From positions 962,606 through 1,026,605 of the forward strand of contig NZ_SSNZ01000001.1 in assembly GCF_004801375.1 (NCBI RefSeq): a stretch of DNA of 64,000 nucleotides, given 5' to 3'. Positions within the stretch are counted from its first letter, which is position 1, and each line of letters starts with the position of its first letter. The translations under genes were made by a program, and so were the position numbers. Positions 18,141-26,189 of the stretch are shown here, one piece after another. Under the pieces are notes generated by a model that ran no database searches, had not been told where the DNA came from, and saw only the letters and a program-made list of their open reading frames with translations. This DNA comes from Flavobacterium supellecticarium (lineage in GTDB: Bacteria; Bacteroidota; Bacteroidia; Flavobacteriales; Flavobacteriaceae).

Positions 18141-19628
18141 TTATTTTAAGAAATCTAGTGATACTTTATTTTTAGTCAATGTTTCGTTTTCAGAAGCCAG
18201 GTCATAGGCTGTTTCTTTAAACTCGGTCTGGATTGATTTTTTAGCGTCAAGATTGTTGATCAGATGCTTTAAAATCGTATCGTCCTGCGCTACCAAAGCC
18301 GCTTTATGTAAAGCAGTCATACCTTCTTTATTCTTAGCATTTACGTCCGATTTATAGCCTTCGATAAGTTTGATCAACGACATATCGTTTTTTGCAACTG
18401 CCATATGTAGCAATGTATTTCCGTTTTTCTGAGGCGTAGCAACATTCAATCCGGTTTGTTCTATTGTTTTTAATTTGGCGCGGAACAACTCTTCTTTTTG
18501 CGGTGTATACGATTGCATTAAATAGGCTACTACATTATCCCCATTGGCATCCACTGCTTTTACATCGGCCTCTTTACTTAACAACAAACGAACCACTTCC
18601 GGAGAATTGTAACGTGCCGCTAATAATAATGCGGTTGCTCCTTTTTTATTCGTCTGATTGATATTTTTAACCGAAGGTAGTAAAATATTTAGCACTTCAA
18701 GATCGCTGTTACCGGCTGCTGCGTTCATAAAAGCGGTAGTACCATCTTTGTCCGGTTGGTTTATATCGACACCTTTAGACATGAAATATTTAATAATATC
18801 ACCTTGTTTGTCTTTTCTTACGATGGCATGTAAAACGGTTTCTCCGTTTTTACCGGTAGCTGTCGGTTTAATTTTTAATTCTTCCAGATACTGATATACC
18901 TCCAGAGTATTTGCTGTACCACGTGTTCCCTGACTGGCAAAGATCATCGCGTTATCGTTAAACTTCACTCCTTTTTTTAACAACGCTTTCAAGGTTTCGA
19001 TATTTCCGGTTCTGGCGGCATAGTTAAAAGCTGTATTTCCATTGGTATCGGTACTTTTAAGATCCAATCCTTTATTCACAAAGTAGTTGATCAAAGAAAA
19101 ATCTTTATCATAAGCTGCAACTAATAAAAGTGCATTAGCCCCTTCATGATCTACATCTTTTTTCAGATTGGCTCCGTTTTTTAGGCATAAATCATACACT
19201 TTGGTGTTTGCCTGGCCATTTGCAGCGGCAAAATTCAATGGGGTATACCCTTTGTCATCCTGTATATCGGTTTTAGCACCTTTGCTTAATAAATACTCCA
19301 TCAGATCGACATTTCCTTTATAAGCTGCCCAAAACAAATAGGTTCTACCATCGTGCGTTAGCTTATTTACACCGTTACCTTCTTGCGATAATAAAAATTT
19401 GATGGCGTCGTTAGAAACCCCTTCGGTTATGGCAAATACCACCGGGTCAAAAGCATTGTTGTTAAGCTGTGAAGGATTTCCGCCTTTTTGGATTTCCGAT
19501 TTTATAGTGGTAATGTCAGGATTTTTTTTCCAGAAAGAGCGCTCTAAAAATACATTTTGTTGCGCGTGAAGCGTTACGGAAGCCAGTGTTATCGAAGCGA
19601 TAAATAGCTGTTTGATGTTTATAGTCAT
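18141..19628 (-). CDS. Exported ankyrin-repeat protein
   Basis: 495 residues: signal peptide (1-22, ending LHAQ), then about twelve ankyrin repeats. Typical repeat cores are DGRTYLFWAAYKGNVDLMEY, KGYTPLNFAAANGQANT, NGNTAFNYAARTGNIETLK, KGATALLLAARYNSPEVV and EGMTALHKAALVAQDD. The protein is probably a periplasmic protein-binding scaffold; no enzyme domain is present. It is the first gene of the operon with DUF2271 and the PepSY flavoreductase. A -7 box and an 11-bp palindrome resembling a Fur operator lie 60-82 bp upstream of the start codon. Confidence 0.88.
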   Translation of the reverse strand: MTINIKQLFIASITLASVTLHAQQNVFLERSFWKKNPDITTIKSEIQKGGNPSQLNNNAFDPVVFAITEGVSNDAIKFLLSQEGNGVNKLTHDGRTYLFWAAYKGNVDLMEYLLSKGAKTDIQDDKGYTPLNFAAANGQANTKVYDLCLKNGANLKKDVDHEGANALLLVAAYDKDFSLINYFVNKGLDLKSTDTNGNTAFNYAARTGNIETLKALLKKGVKFNDNAMIFASQGTRGTANTLEVYQYLEELKIKPTATGKNGETVLHAIVRKDKQGDIIKYFMSKGVDINQPDKDGTTAFMNAAAGNSDLEVLNILLPSVKNINQTNKKGATALLLAARYNSPEVVRLLLSKEADVKAVDANGDNVVAYLMQSYTPQKEELFRAKLKTIEQTGLNVATPQKNGNTLLHMAVAKNDMSLIKLIEGYKSDVNAKNKEGMTALHKAALVAQDDTILKHLINNLDAKKSIQTEFKETAYDLASENETLTKNKVSLDFLK

Positions 19629-19687
19629 GATAATTTGGTTTTGAATGATACCGTTTTTACTGCAACTACTGCAAAATCACAGTTGGG

Positions 19688-19695
19688 CAAAATTA
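19688..19695 (-). promoter_or_regulatory. -7 box for the ankyrin-DUF2271-PepSY operon
   Basis: Reads TAATTTTG on the minus strand, matching TAnnTTTG, 59 bp before the ankyrin start codon. No TTG is present at 17-19 bp upstream. Confidence 0.45.
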
Positions 19696-19698
19696 ATA

Positions 19699-19709
19699 AG
19701 AATCATTCT
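19699..19709. promoter_or_regulatory. Possible Fur-type operator
   Basis: AGAAT-c-ATTCT is a perfect 5-1-5 palindrome in an A/T-rich surround, just upstream of the -7 box of the ankyrin operon. Its form resembles iron-repressor boxes; assignment to Fur is inference from the operon content. Confidence 0.35.
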
Positions 19710-19759
19710 AAATAAAAAACTAAATTATCACAAAATATAGCTGATTAATTTTTATATGC

Positions 19760-19939
19760 TTATTTATTTCCAACAATAAAATAGGCCAGACTTCCCAAAA
19801 CCGGAAAGGCAAGTATCAGTATACACCAGATAATTTTTCTGTCCGACTCCAATCTCGATTTACTCAGTCGAAACAAACTAAAGATGATAAATACAGCCAA
19901 AAGTGGCATAATCATTTGTAAACATATATCTAACAACAT
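19760..19939 (-). CDS. Small two-helix membrane protein (PLDc N-terminal-like)
   Basis: A 59-residue frame (ATG at 19939, TAA at 19760). Two hydrophobic segments, about 8-23 and 38-56, are separated by a charged linker LSKSRLESDRK. The second segment, WCILILAFPVLGSLAYFIVG, fits the small PLDc_N-type membrane domain found at the start of cardiolipin synthases and as a free-standing short protein in Bacteroidota. It lies 24 bp from the stop of the lipoprotein gene on the same strand and may be cotranscribed with it. The function is unknown. Confidence 0.72.
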   Translation of the reverse strand: MLLDICLQMIMPLLAVFIIFSLFRLSKSRLESDRKIIWCILILAFPVLGSLAYFIVGNK

Positions 19940-19963
19940 TTTCTTTATATTTTAAATAGTAAT

Positions 19964-20710
19964 CTATTCCATGTCTTTAAAATATGCTGTAAAAAAAGCA
20001 AATGATGTGTGTCCTCCATATTTACCGAGTGGAGGAGAAAATCTTCCTTTAGTTATCATTCTACGCCTATAAACTGTCCCCAAAGCTTCAAAACCAATAT
20101 TATAGCTTAAAATGCCTTCAACAGTTAATTCGTAAGGTGCTCCTCTATCTATATTAAAATGATAAAAACTTTGACTATAGGATGCTCCAAATGTGAAGCC
20201 TATAATATCCGTAAAAACATTGGTAATGGCATCAAATTGCCTGGCATCTAACAAACTCCTACTATAATTAAAACTAAGAAACATACTCATAAATGAAGCA
20301 TTACTAACCGGAAATTGCCCGGAATAATAACAATAATCAACCCAATCCCAGTCACCTCCATATCTGGCAGCTGTATTATTATCCTGTAATGTATCCAACA
20401 CAGGCAACATCTCTTCTTCTTTTAAAATAGTTTCTTTTGGAAATATCTTTTCTAAATCATCCAATGATTTCAGCATTATACAATTATTTGGATCGATCTC
20501 ATCTGTAAACGATACATTGGCCGGATTTAATCCCAACTCTTTAAATTTTGCTAGGATCAATTCTTTTTTATAATTTTTCTCTTCCTGACTTAAACCGGAA
20601 CCGCTTCTGGCAATTTCGGAATCATCGGAACCACACGAAACAAACAACAGTATTCCTAAAAAAGGAACTCCCATTTTTTTTACAATAGTGACGAATCTCA
20701 TAATTTTCAT
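19964..20710 (-). CDS. Lipoprotein of unknown function
   Basis: 248 residues with a lipoprotein signal: ILLFVSCGSDD puts the lipidated Cys near residue 26. The segment after it is polar and helical (KNYKKELILAKFKELGLNP), then a C-terminal half rich in aromatic residues and beta strands (DWVDYCYYSGQFPVSNASF, GYLAF-like turns). I recognise no family. A Met at residue 4 is an alternative start. The gene is preceded by the long terminator at 20821-20868 and is followed by the small PLDc_N-like membrane protein gene. Confidence 0.7.
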   Translation of the reverse strand: MKIMRFVTIVKKMGVPFLGILLFVSCGSDDSEIARSGSGLSQEEKNYKKELILAKFKELGLNPANVSFTDEIDPNNCIMLKSLDDLEKIFPKETILKEEEMLPVLDTLQDNNTAARYGGDWDWVDYCYYSGQFPVSNASFMSMFLSFNYSRSLLDARQFDAITNVFTDIIGFTFGASYSQSFYHFNIDRGAPYELTVEGILSYNIGFEALGTVYRRRMITKGRFSPPLGKYGGHTSFAFFTAYFKDME

Positions 20711-20820
20711 TTTTTAAACGTTTACCAAAAGTTCCGTAAACATTAAAAAACAATAGCATAAATGACTCTTTCTTACTGATTTTTGAACGGAAATACAACA
20801 TTTAAAAACGATACAAATAC

Positions 20821-20868
20821 AAAAACCGTAACCTATTGAGAATTCTCAATAGGTTACGGTTTTTTTTT
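20821..20868 (-). terminator. Strong terminator after the FMN-reductase gene
   Basis: A perfect 16-bp stem (ACCGTAACCTATTGAG with its complement) around a short AATTC-type loop, flanked by A5 and T9. It lies 49 bp after the stop of the minus-strand FMN-reductase gene. Confidence 0.92.
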
Positions 20869-20916
20869 AGGATTCAGCTATCGGTATCACGAAAACGATA
20901 CCAACTGTTCGTTGAA

Positions 20917-21468
20917 TTATACTGGTTTATGATGCTTACAATTCACCAGTAATTTCACCATTTGATCAAATTTCTGACGGTACTCGTCCGTAAACGCGCC
21001 TTCGTGGTCGTACAACGCTTTACGCGCAACCGGAATACTAAAAGGCAACGTCCAGGCCCGTAATGATTTCGCCACGGCATCCATATTCGTAATACCATTC
21101 ATCGCATGACTGCCATCGGCCCAACAAACAAACCCGATCGTTTTATCCGTTAAATACGGTGTCGTTTCTTTCGAACTGACTTCCAGCCAGTCAAGGCAAT
21201 TTTTCATCACACCGGTCATTCCGCCGTGGTACAAAGGTGTGAGCCAGATATGTATATCCGCATGGCGAAATACATGCGCCATCATTTCAACCGATTTGGG
21301 AACCGTATTCAGTGTTACATCAAAAAGTGGAATCCCGGAATCCGGCAGATTAAAAACGGTAACATTTGCACCGGTCGCTTCGAATTCGGTTTTAAAATAA
21401 TCGGCAATTTTATGTGAGGTCGCATTGGATCTTCTTTCCAACGCGCCATTAAATACAAGTACGTTCAT
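20917..21468 (-). CDS. NAD(P)H-dependent FMN reductase (flavodoxin-like fold)
   Basis: 183 residues. The N-terminal phosphate-binding loop is VFNGALERRSNATSHKIA, and TPLYHGGMTGVMKNCLDWL (about 77-95) is the FMN_red family signature that contacts the flavin ring. The length and one-domain architecture fit soluble NADPH:FMN or azo/quinone reductases. It lies 16 bp downstream of the DUF2480 gene and ends at a strong terminator, so the two form an operon. The operon is divergent from a SufR-like iron-sulfur regulator, which suggests that it responds to redox or iron-sulfur status (inference). The substrate is unknown. Confidence 0.85.
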   Translation of the reverse strand: MNVLVFNGALERRSNATSHKIADYFKTEFEATGANVTVFNLPDSGIPLFDVTLNTVPKSVEMMAHVFRHADIHIWLTPLYHGGMTGVMKNCLDWLEVSSKETTPYLTDKTIGFVCWADGSHAMNGITNMDAVAKSLRAWTLPFSIPVARKALYDHEGAFTDEYRQKFDQMVKLLVNCKHHKPV

Positions 21469-21484
21469 AAATCACAATAATTGG

Positions 21485-21988
21485 TTAATATTTCCGGATC
21501 ACTTTGGGCAATCCTGGTTCGCCATATAGCAACGAAGCCACTTTACCGGCCAGAATAGTGCTTACGCAAATATAAAGGGCATCCGGTATATGTTCACTGG
21601 CCTTAACAGCCACTTTTTTATCAAAATACAAAGACAAATCGGCATTTTCTACCGACTTTTCCCAAATTTTTATCAGGTGTTCCTTTTCTGTTCCAAAGGC
21701 AATTGACACCGCAAAAGGCTTTAATTTTGTCGTGATCAACATATAAACCCATTGCGGAATAATCGCATCAACAGAACAAACTACCGACACCGCTTTACCG
21801 GAATAGTCTTCCCAATTTACGGAATCCATCGCAGTTCTGAAACTTTTTTCCACAATGATCAACTCCTCATATAAGTAGGATTTTATATCAAATGTTACAA
21901 AAGTCATCTCGGGACGGTAGGCTTCTAAATCCAATCGTAAAATCCCGGAAGCCGTCACTTTATTTTCTATAGTCGTATCTTCAGTCAT
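21485..21988 (-). CDS. DUF2480 family protein
   Basis: 167 residues, cytoplasmic. Family hallmarks are NKVTASGILRLDLEAYRPE at the start, DIKSYLYEELIIVEKSFR, the central CSVDAIIPQWVYMLITTKL, and a C-terminal YGEPGLPKV. The family is confined mainly to Bacteroidota and is often found near SUF iron-sulfur assembly genes; its activity is not known to me. Here it is first in an operon with an FMN reductase and faces a regulator with SufR-like cysteines, consistent with a link to iron-sulfur clusters. Its promoter overlaps that of the regulator. Confidence 0.85.
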   Translation of the reverse strand: MTEDTTIENKVTASGILRLDLEAYRPEMTFVTFDIKSYLYEELIIVEKSFRTAMDSVNWEDYSGKAVSVVCSVDAIIPQWVYMLITTKLKPFAVSIAFGTEKEHLIKIWEKSVENADLSLYFDKKVAVKASEHIPDALYICVSTILAGKVASLLYGEPGLPKVIRKY

Positions 21989-22078
21989 AATCCAAACGAA
22001 TCCGATTGTACTTATGGATAGCTACAACCCACAAATTTCGCGCTAATCCTGTTTAGGTACAATCGCTGTTTATTATTT

Positions 22079-22107
22079 TTGATTCTGAAGCAAATGTAGT
22101 AAATTTG
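22079..22107 (+). promoter_or_regulatory. Promoter of the SufR-like regulator
   Basis: TTG (22079-22081), 18 bp, then TAAATTTG (22100-22107): a full match to the Bacteroidota form TTG-N17-19-TAnnTTTG. Transcription would begin near 22114, inside the inverted repeat. Confidence 0.75.
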
Positions 22108-22120
22108 CCTAATAAACCAA
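22091..22120 (-). promoter_or_regulatory. Promoter of the DUF2480 / FMN-reductase operon
   Basis: On the minus strand TTG (22120-22118), 19 bp, then TACATTTG (22098-22091). It overlaps the opposing promoter and its -33 element is part of the inverted repeat. Confidence 0.72.
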
Positions 22121-22138
22121 ATAATCACTTTGTTTATT
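22111..22138. promoter_or_regulatory. Inverted-repeat operator candidate between divergent genes
   Basis: AATAAA-c-CAAA, a 7-bp centre, then TTTG-TTTATT. The dyad abuts the regulator ATG at 22139, covers its predicted start site and the -33 element of the opposing promoter, so one bound regulator could repress both units. Confidence 0.6.
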
Positions 22139-22777
22139 ATGGAAATTAAATTACCGGAAAACGAAAGAGCCTTATGGATACTAAAAACCAAAGGCCCGCT
22201 TTCTGTTATAACCCTGGCCAAAGAACTGAATGTAACCACAGAAGGCGCGCGTTTTAATATTTTAAAGCTCGCTTCCGAAGGATTGGTACTATCGGAAACG
22301 GTTTCCAAAGGACGCGGCCGACCGCAGCAGATCTGGTCGCTTACCGCTATCGGTAATTCCCGTTTCCCGGATACGCATGCGGATTTGACGGTAAAACTGA
22401 TTCAGAAAACAAGGGAAATACTTGGCGAAAAAGCACTAGATGCCGTTATCGAAGCCCATTCCGCAGAAATCCGGAACAGCTATCTAAACGCCGTATCGGG
22501 TATAGACGCACTTGAAAAACGCATTCAGATTCTAACCGAAATCCGGAACAACGAAGGTTATATGGCCGGCTATACCCAGGAAGATGATCATTTTTTGATA
22601 TACGAAAACCATTGCCCGATTTGCGCTGCAGCTACGATATGTCAGGGGTTTTGCCAATCCGAGTTAGAAACATTTCAGGCTGTTTTAGGCGAAAAAACAA
22701 CCATAGAACGTCTGGATCATATTGTTTCCGGGGCGACGCGTTGTACGTATAAAGTTAGCTTCAAAAAGAATCAGTAG
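22139..22777 (+). CDS. SufR-like winged-helix regulator with C-terminal cysteine cluster
   Basis: 212 residues from the ATG at 22139; a TTG nine bases earlier is also open but lies within the operator. The N-terminal winged helix (ERALWILKTKGPLSVITLAK, EGARFNILKLASEGLV, then GRGRPQQIWSLT) is of the ArsR/DeoR-like type used by SufR. The C-terminal part has Cys159, 162, 168 and 172 (ENHCPICAAATICQGFC) and Cys202 (ATRCTYKV); the 159-X12-172 spacing is like the iron-sulfur ligands of SufR, the repressor of suf genes. A sensor role for cluster status is therefore likely. It faces the DUF2480 / FMN-reductase operon across overlapping promoters. Confidence 0.82.
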   Translation: MEIKLPENERALWILKTKGPLSVITLAKELNVTTEGARFNILKLASEGLVLSETVSKGRGRPQQIWSLTAIGNSRFPDTHADLTVKLIQKTREILGEKALDAVIEAHSAEIRNSYLNAVSGIDALEKRIQILTEIRNNEGYMAGYTQEDDHFLIYENHCPICAAATICQGFCQSELETFQAVLGEKTTIERLDHIVSGATRCTYKVSFKKNQ

Positions 22778-22826
22778 CCCATTAATACCCTGTTGATACC
22801 GAAATCCCATAAAAAAATAAATGTTG

Positions 22827-22834
22827 TATCTTTG
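22827..22834 (+). promoter_or_regulatory. -7 box for the RNA helicase gene
   Basis: TATCTTTG fits TAnnTTTG, 17 bp before the ATG at 22852; no TTG at the standard spacing. Confidence 0.5.
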
Positions 22835-22851
22835 CCCAAAATAAACACTAT

Positions 22852-24198
22852 ATGACCACTTTTGAGCAATTTAATCTTCCCAAATCCTTACAAAAAGCTA
22901 TAGACGAAATAGGATTGACCACGCCTACTCCGATTCAGGAGCGTTCTTTTCCGGTAATTATGTCGGGACGGGATATGATGGGAATTGCCCAAACCGGTAC
23001 GGGTAAAACATTTGCCTACCTGTTACCGATTTTAAAACAGTGGAAATTTACGCCAACACATACGCCAAAAGTAGTGATCATTGTACCAACGAGAGAATTG
23101 GTGGTTCAGGTGGCTGAAGAAGTTGAAAAGCTATCCAAATACATGTCTGTTCGCGTATTGGGCGTATACGGAGGCGTAAACATCAATACACAGAAAACAT
23201 CCGTTTACGAAGGTGTAGACATTTTGGTAGCTACCCCGGGGCGATTAATGGATCTGGCATTGGATAATGTTGTTCGTTTTGACGAAATGCAAAAGCTGGT
23301 CATTGACGAGTTTGACGAAATCCTGAACTTAGGATTCCGCTTTCAGATCACGTCTATTTTATCGATGATGAAACCGAAACGTCAGAATATTTTATTCTCG
23401 GCGACCATGACGGATGAAGTGGATGAATTACTGGACGAATATTTCGATTTTCCGGAAGAAGTTTCCTTAGCTCCATCCGGAACACCATTGGAAAAAATAC
23501 GTCAGATTGCATACCATGTACCGAATTTCTTAACCAAAGTAAATCTTTTAAAACATTTACTAACGGAAGACGATAGTCTGGAACGCATCTTGGTATTCGT
23601 AAATAACAAAAGGGTTGCCGATATCCTTATGGAACATTTGGACGAAGACTTTCCCGGTCAGTTTGGAGTAATCCACTCCAACAAATCCCAGAATTACCGT
23701 TTGAATACGATGGCCGAATTCCAGGAAGGAAACCTTCGCGGTATCGTAACCACCGATATTATGGCGCGTGGATTGGATATTTCGGATATTACCCATGTGA
23801 TTAACATGCAATTTTCGGAAGTTCCGGAACAATATATCCACCGAATCGGACGTACCGGTCGTGCCGATAAAGAAGGTATTGCCATTAGCCTCATCGATCC
23901 GAAAGAAGAAGAATTCCAGGTTGAATCCGAATTACTAATGGAAAAAGAACTGGAAATATTGGAAATTCCGGGATCCGTAACAATAGAAGAAAAAAGATTG
24001 GAGTTTGAAAAGGAAAAACAAAAAGTAAAATTCCTTTTAAAAAGAACTAAACTTGAAGGAGGCGGTGCTTTTCACGATAAATCCGACAAAAATAAAAAAG
24101 TAAACCTTGGTGGTCCGGGCAAACGAAACCCGCGAAAAACAAAACCGCGTAACCGTGCTGTAGAAAAGAACAGAGCTGCCAAACGAAAAAAGAAATAA
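22852..24198 (+). CDS. ATP-dependent RNA helicase, DEAD-box type with DEFD motif
   Basis: 448 residues covering both RecA-like domains. Visible are the Q motif (PTPIQERSFP), motif I AQTGTGKT (46-53), Ia PTREL, Ib TPGR, motif II VIDEFD (D152-E-F-D155), motif III SAT (183-185), then in the second domain LVFVNNKRVAD, TTDIMARGLDI and motif VI HRIGRTGRADKEG. Motif II therefore reads DEFD and not DEAD; the Asp-Glu pair for Mg-ATP is kept. A basic tail (about 405-448, rich in Lys and Arg) probably adds RNA binding. Cytoplasmic; likely in ribosome assembly or RNA turnover. The gene is preceded by a -7 box and followed by a 65-bp gap. Confidence 0.92.
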   Translation: MTTFEQFNLPKSLQKAIDEIGLTTPTPIQERSFPVIMSGRDMMGIAQTGTGKTFAYLLPILKQWKFTPTHTPKVVIIVPTRELVVQVAEEVEKLSKYMSVRVLGVYGGVNINTQKTSVYEGVDILVATPGRLMDLALDNVVRFDEMQKLVIDEFDEILNLGFRFQITSILSMMKPKRQNILFSATMTDEVDELLDEYFDFPEEVSLAPSGTPLEKIRQIAYHVPNFLTKVNLLKHLLTEDDSLERILVFVNNKRVADILMEHLDEDFPGQFGVIHSNKSQNYRLNTMAEFQEGNLRGIVTTDIMARGLDISDITHVINMQFSEVPEQYIHRIGRTGRADKEGIAISLIDPKEEEFQVESELLMEKELEILEIPGSVTIEEKRLEFEKEKQKVKFLLKRTKLEGGGAFHDKSDKNKKVNLGGPGKRNPRKTKPRNRAVEKNRAAKRKKK

Positions 24199-24238
24199 TT
24201 GGTACCCGAAGTAATGTCGAAAACTAAAAACTAATTAC

Positions 24239-24246
24239 TATTTTTG
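24239..24246 (+). promoter_or_regulatory. -7 box for the BatA-domain gene
   Basis: TATTTTTG fits TAnnTTTG, 17 bp before the ATG at 24264; no upstream TTG at the standard spacing. Confidence 0.45.
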
Positions 24247-24263
24247 ACAAACATTAAAATACA

Positions 24264-26189
24264 ATGCAATTCAAACATCCTGAAATTCTGTATTTCCTCT
24301 TTCTATTGGTTATACCAATTCTGGTTCATTTATTTCAATTGCGTCGTTTTAAAAAAGAATACTTTACCAATGTTCGCTTCCTGAAAGAAGTCAGTATCCA
24401 GACACGAAAGAGTTCGCAAATAAAAAAATGGTTATTGCTTTGTACGCGATTACTATTGCTAACCTGTTTGATTCTGGCTTTTGCACAACCATTTTTTAAC
24501 GCAAAAGACACCAAAAATACAGCCAACGAAATGGTAATCCTATTGGACAATTCCTTTTCGATGCAAGCCAAAGGTAATCGCGGTGAATTGTTAAAACGAG
24601 CCGTACAGGATCTTTTGGAAAACACTCCGGACAATCAGCGGTTTTCTTTAGTCACCAATACCGAAGCGTTTTGGGATACCGATATCCGTTCGATCCAAAA
24701 AGAGTTACAATCATTATCGTACAGTTCGGTTCCTTTCCGACTTGATTTTTTACGAAACAAAGTCGAAGCCAAAAAACCCAATGTTCCGAAAGATATTGTG
24801 ATCATTACCGATGCCGTACAAGCCGATAAAAACGCGGTGGTCATCCAGGAACAAAGTCCGGTTTATTGTATCATTCCAAAGGCTGAAAACAAAAATAACA
24901 TCAGTATCGATAAGGTTTCGATCAACCAGCAATCCGATGATTTTTACGAGATCAAAGTAGCATTAAGTGCTTATGGCGAATTACAATCCGAAATCCCAAT
25001 GGCGGTTTATAACGGTAAAAATCTGGTTGCCAAAACCGTGATTGCATTTGATACCCCGAAAAAAAATATTGTATTCAATCTTCCGAAAAAAGATTTCCAC
25101 GGTTATGTTTCTCTGGAAGACAACAGCCTGACCTACGACAATACGTATTATTTCAGCATTTCGAAACCGGAAAAATCCAATGTGATTGCTATCGGTGATG
25201 CCGACAAAAATGCATTTTTATCACGGATTTACACTCCGGATGAATTCCAATATAAAAATACTACTTTAAGCACACTTGATTATAATGCACTCGACAAACA
25301 AGACGCGATTATTATAAACGAATTAAAAGAAATTCCGCAGGCACTGACCACTACTTTAAAGGCTTTTTACGACAAAGGAGGTACAATTGTGGTAATCCCG
25401 GCAACGGAAACATCGGTACAAAATCTGACTTCATTTTCCGGGAATTTCGGAATCAGCAAAATCGGTTCCTTACAAAATACACCGAAACAAATCACGAAAA
25501 TAGCCTTTAACCATCCGCTATACCAAACCGTATTCGAAAAGAAAACCGATAACTTCCAATATCCGAAAGTCAATACTACTTTTACGATTGGCGGTAATCC
25601 GGCCGGTATTTTAAGTTACGACGATCAGTCGCCGTTTTTGAGCTCGGTAACCAATAAAATCGGAATGCTATACCTGTTTGCTGCGCCGATAAATAAAACA
25701 AACAGTAACTTCCAAAACTCCCCGTTAATTGTACCTACTTTTTACAACATGGCACAAAATAATCAGAAAACCGGAATATCCGAATTTACTATCGGAGACA
25801 ATCAAAGTCTGATATTGGACGTTATATTATCGAAAGATGAAGTGATAACCGTTCAAAACGAAAAATCGGATTTTATCCCCATGCAACAGATCCTAAACAA
25901 CAAGATCAAACTGTCCTTTGGAGACTATCCGGAACAATCAGGAAATTATGCTATCGCGAAAGGGAATACGATTTTGAAAAACATCAGTTTTAATCATGCC
26001 CGTACCGAAAGCGATCTGAGCCTGCACAACGAAAACATTTACGATAACTATATCAAAACCGACTCCATTGCCACTGTTTACAACGATATCCATTCGACAC
26101 GAACAGCCAGTGAAGCCTGGAAATATTTTATCATCGCAACACTACTATTTTTATTACTAGAACTACTGATCCAAAAATTCGTAAAATGA
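24264..26189 (+). CDS. BatA-domain membrane protein with vWA-like region
   Basis: 641 residues. The N-terminus (1-80) is the BatA domain: a membrane segment FLFLLVIPILVHLF (about 11-24), basic RRFKKEYFTNVRFLK, and a second membrane segment at about 57-77. It leads into a vWA-like domain whose DNSFS (95-99) fits the MIDAS pattern DxSxS. A long, probably periplasmic, region follows, with a further membrane helix at the C-terminus (about 616-636). Related proteins occur with MoxR ATPases in Bat operons; here the partner genes are absent. It overlaps the dihydroorotase-like gene by 4 bp, so the two are translationally coupled. The precise role is unknown. Confidence 0.85.
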   Translation: MQFKHPEILYFLFLLVIPILVHLFQLRRFKKEYFTNVRFLKEVSIQTRKSSQIKKWLLLCTRLLLLTCLILAFAQPFFNAKDTKNTANEMVILLDNSFSMQAKGNRGELLKRAVQDLLENTPDNQRFSLVTNTEAFWDTDIRSIQKELQSLSYSSVPFRLDFLRNKVEAKKPNVPKDIVIITDAVQADKNAVVIQEQSPVYCIIPKAENKNNISIDKVSINQQSDDFYEIKVALSAYGELQSEIPMAVYNGKNLVAKTVIAFDTPKKNIVFNLPKKDFHGYVSLEDNSLTYDNTYYFSISKPEKSNVIAIGDADKNAFLSRIYTPDEFQYKNTTLSTLDYNALDKQDAIIINELKEIPQALTTTLKAFYDKGGTIVVIPATETSVQNLTSFSGNFGISKIGSLQNTPKQITKIAFNHPLYQTVFEKKTDNFQYPKVNTTFTIGGNPAGILSYDDQSPFLSSVTNKIGMLYLFAAPINKTNSNFQNSPLIVPTFYNMAQNNQKTGISEFTIGDNQSLILDVILSKDEVITVQNEKSDFIPMQQILNNKIKLSFGDYPEQSGNYAIAKGNTILKNISFNHARTESDLSLHNENIYDNYIKTDSIATVYNDIHSTRTASEAWKYFIIATLLFLLLELLIQKFVK

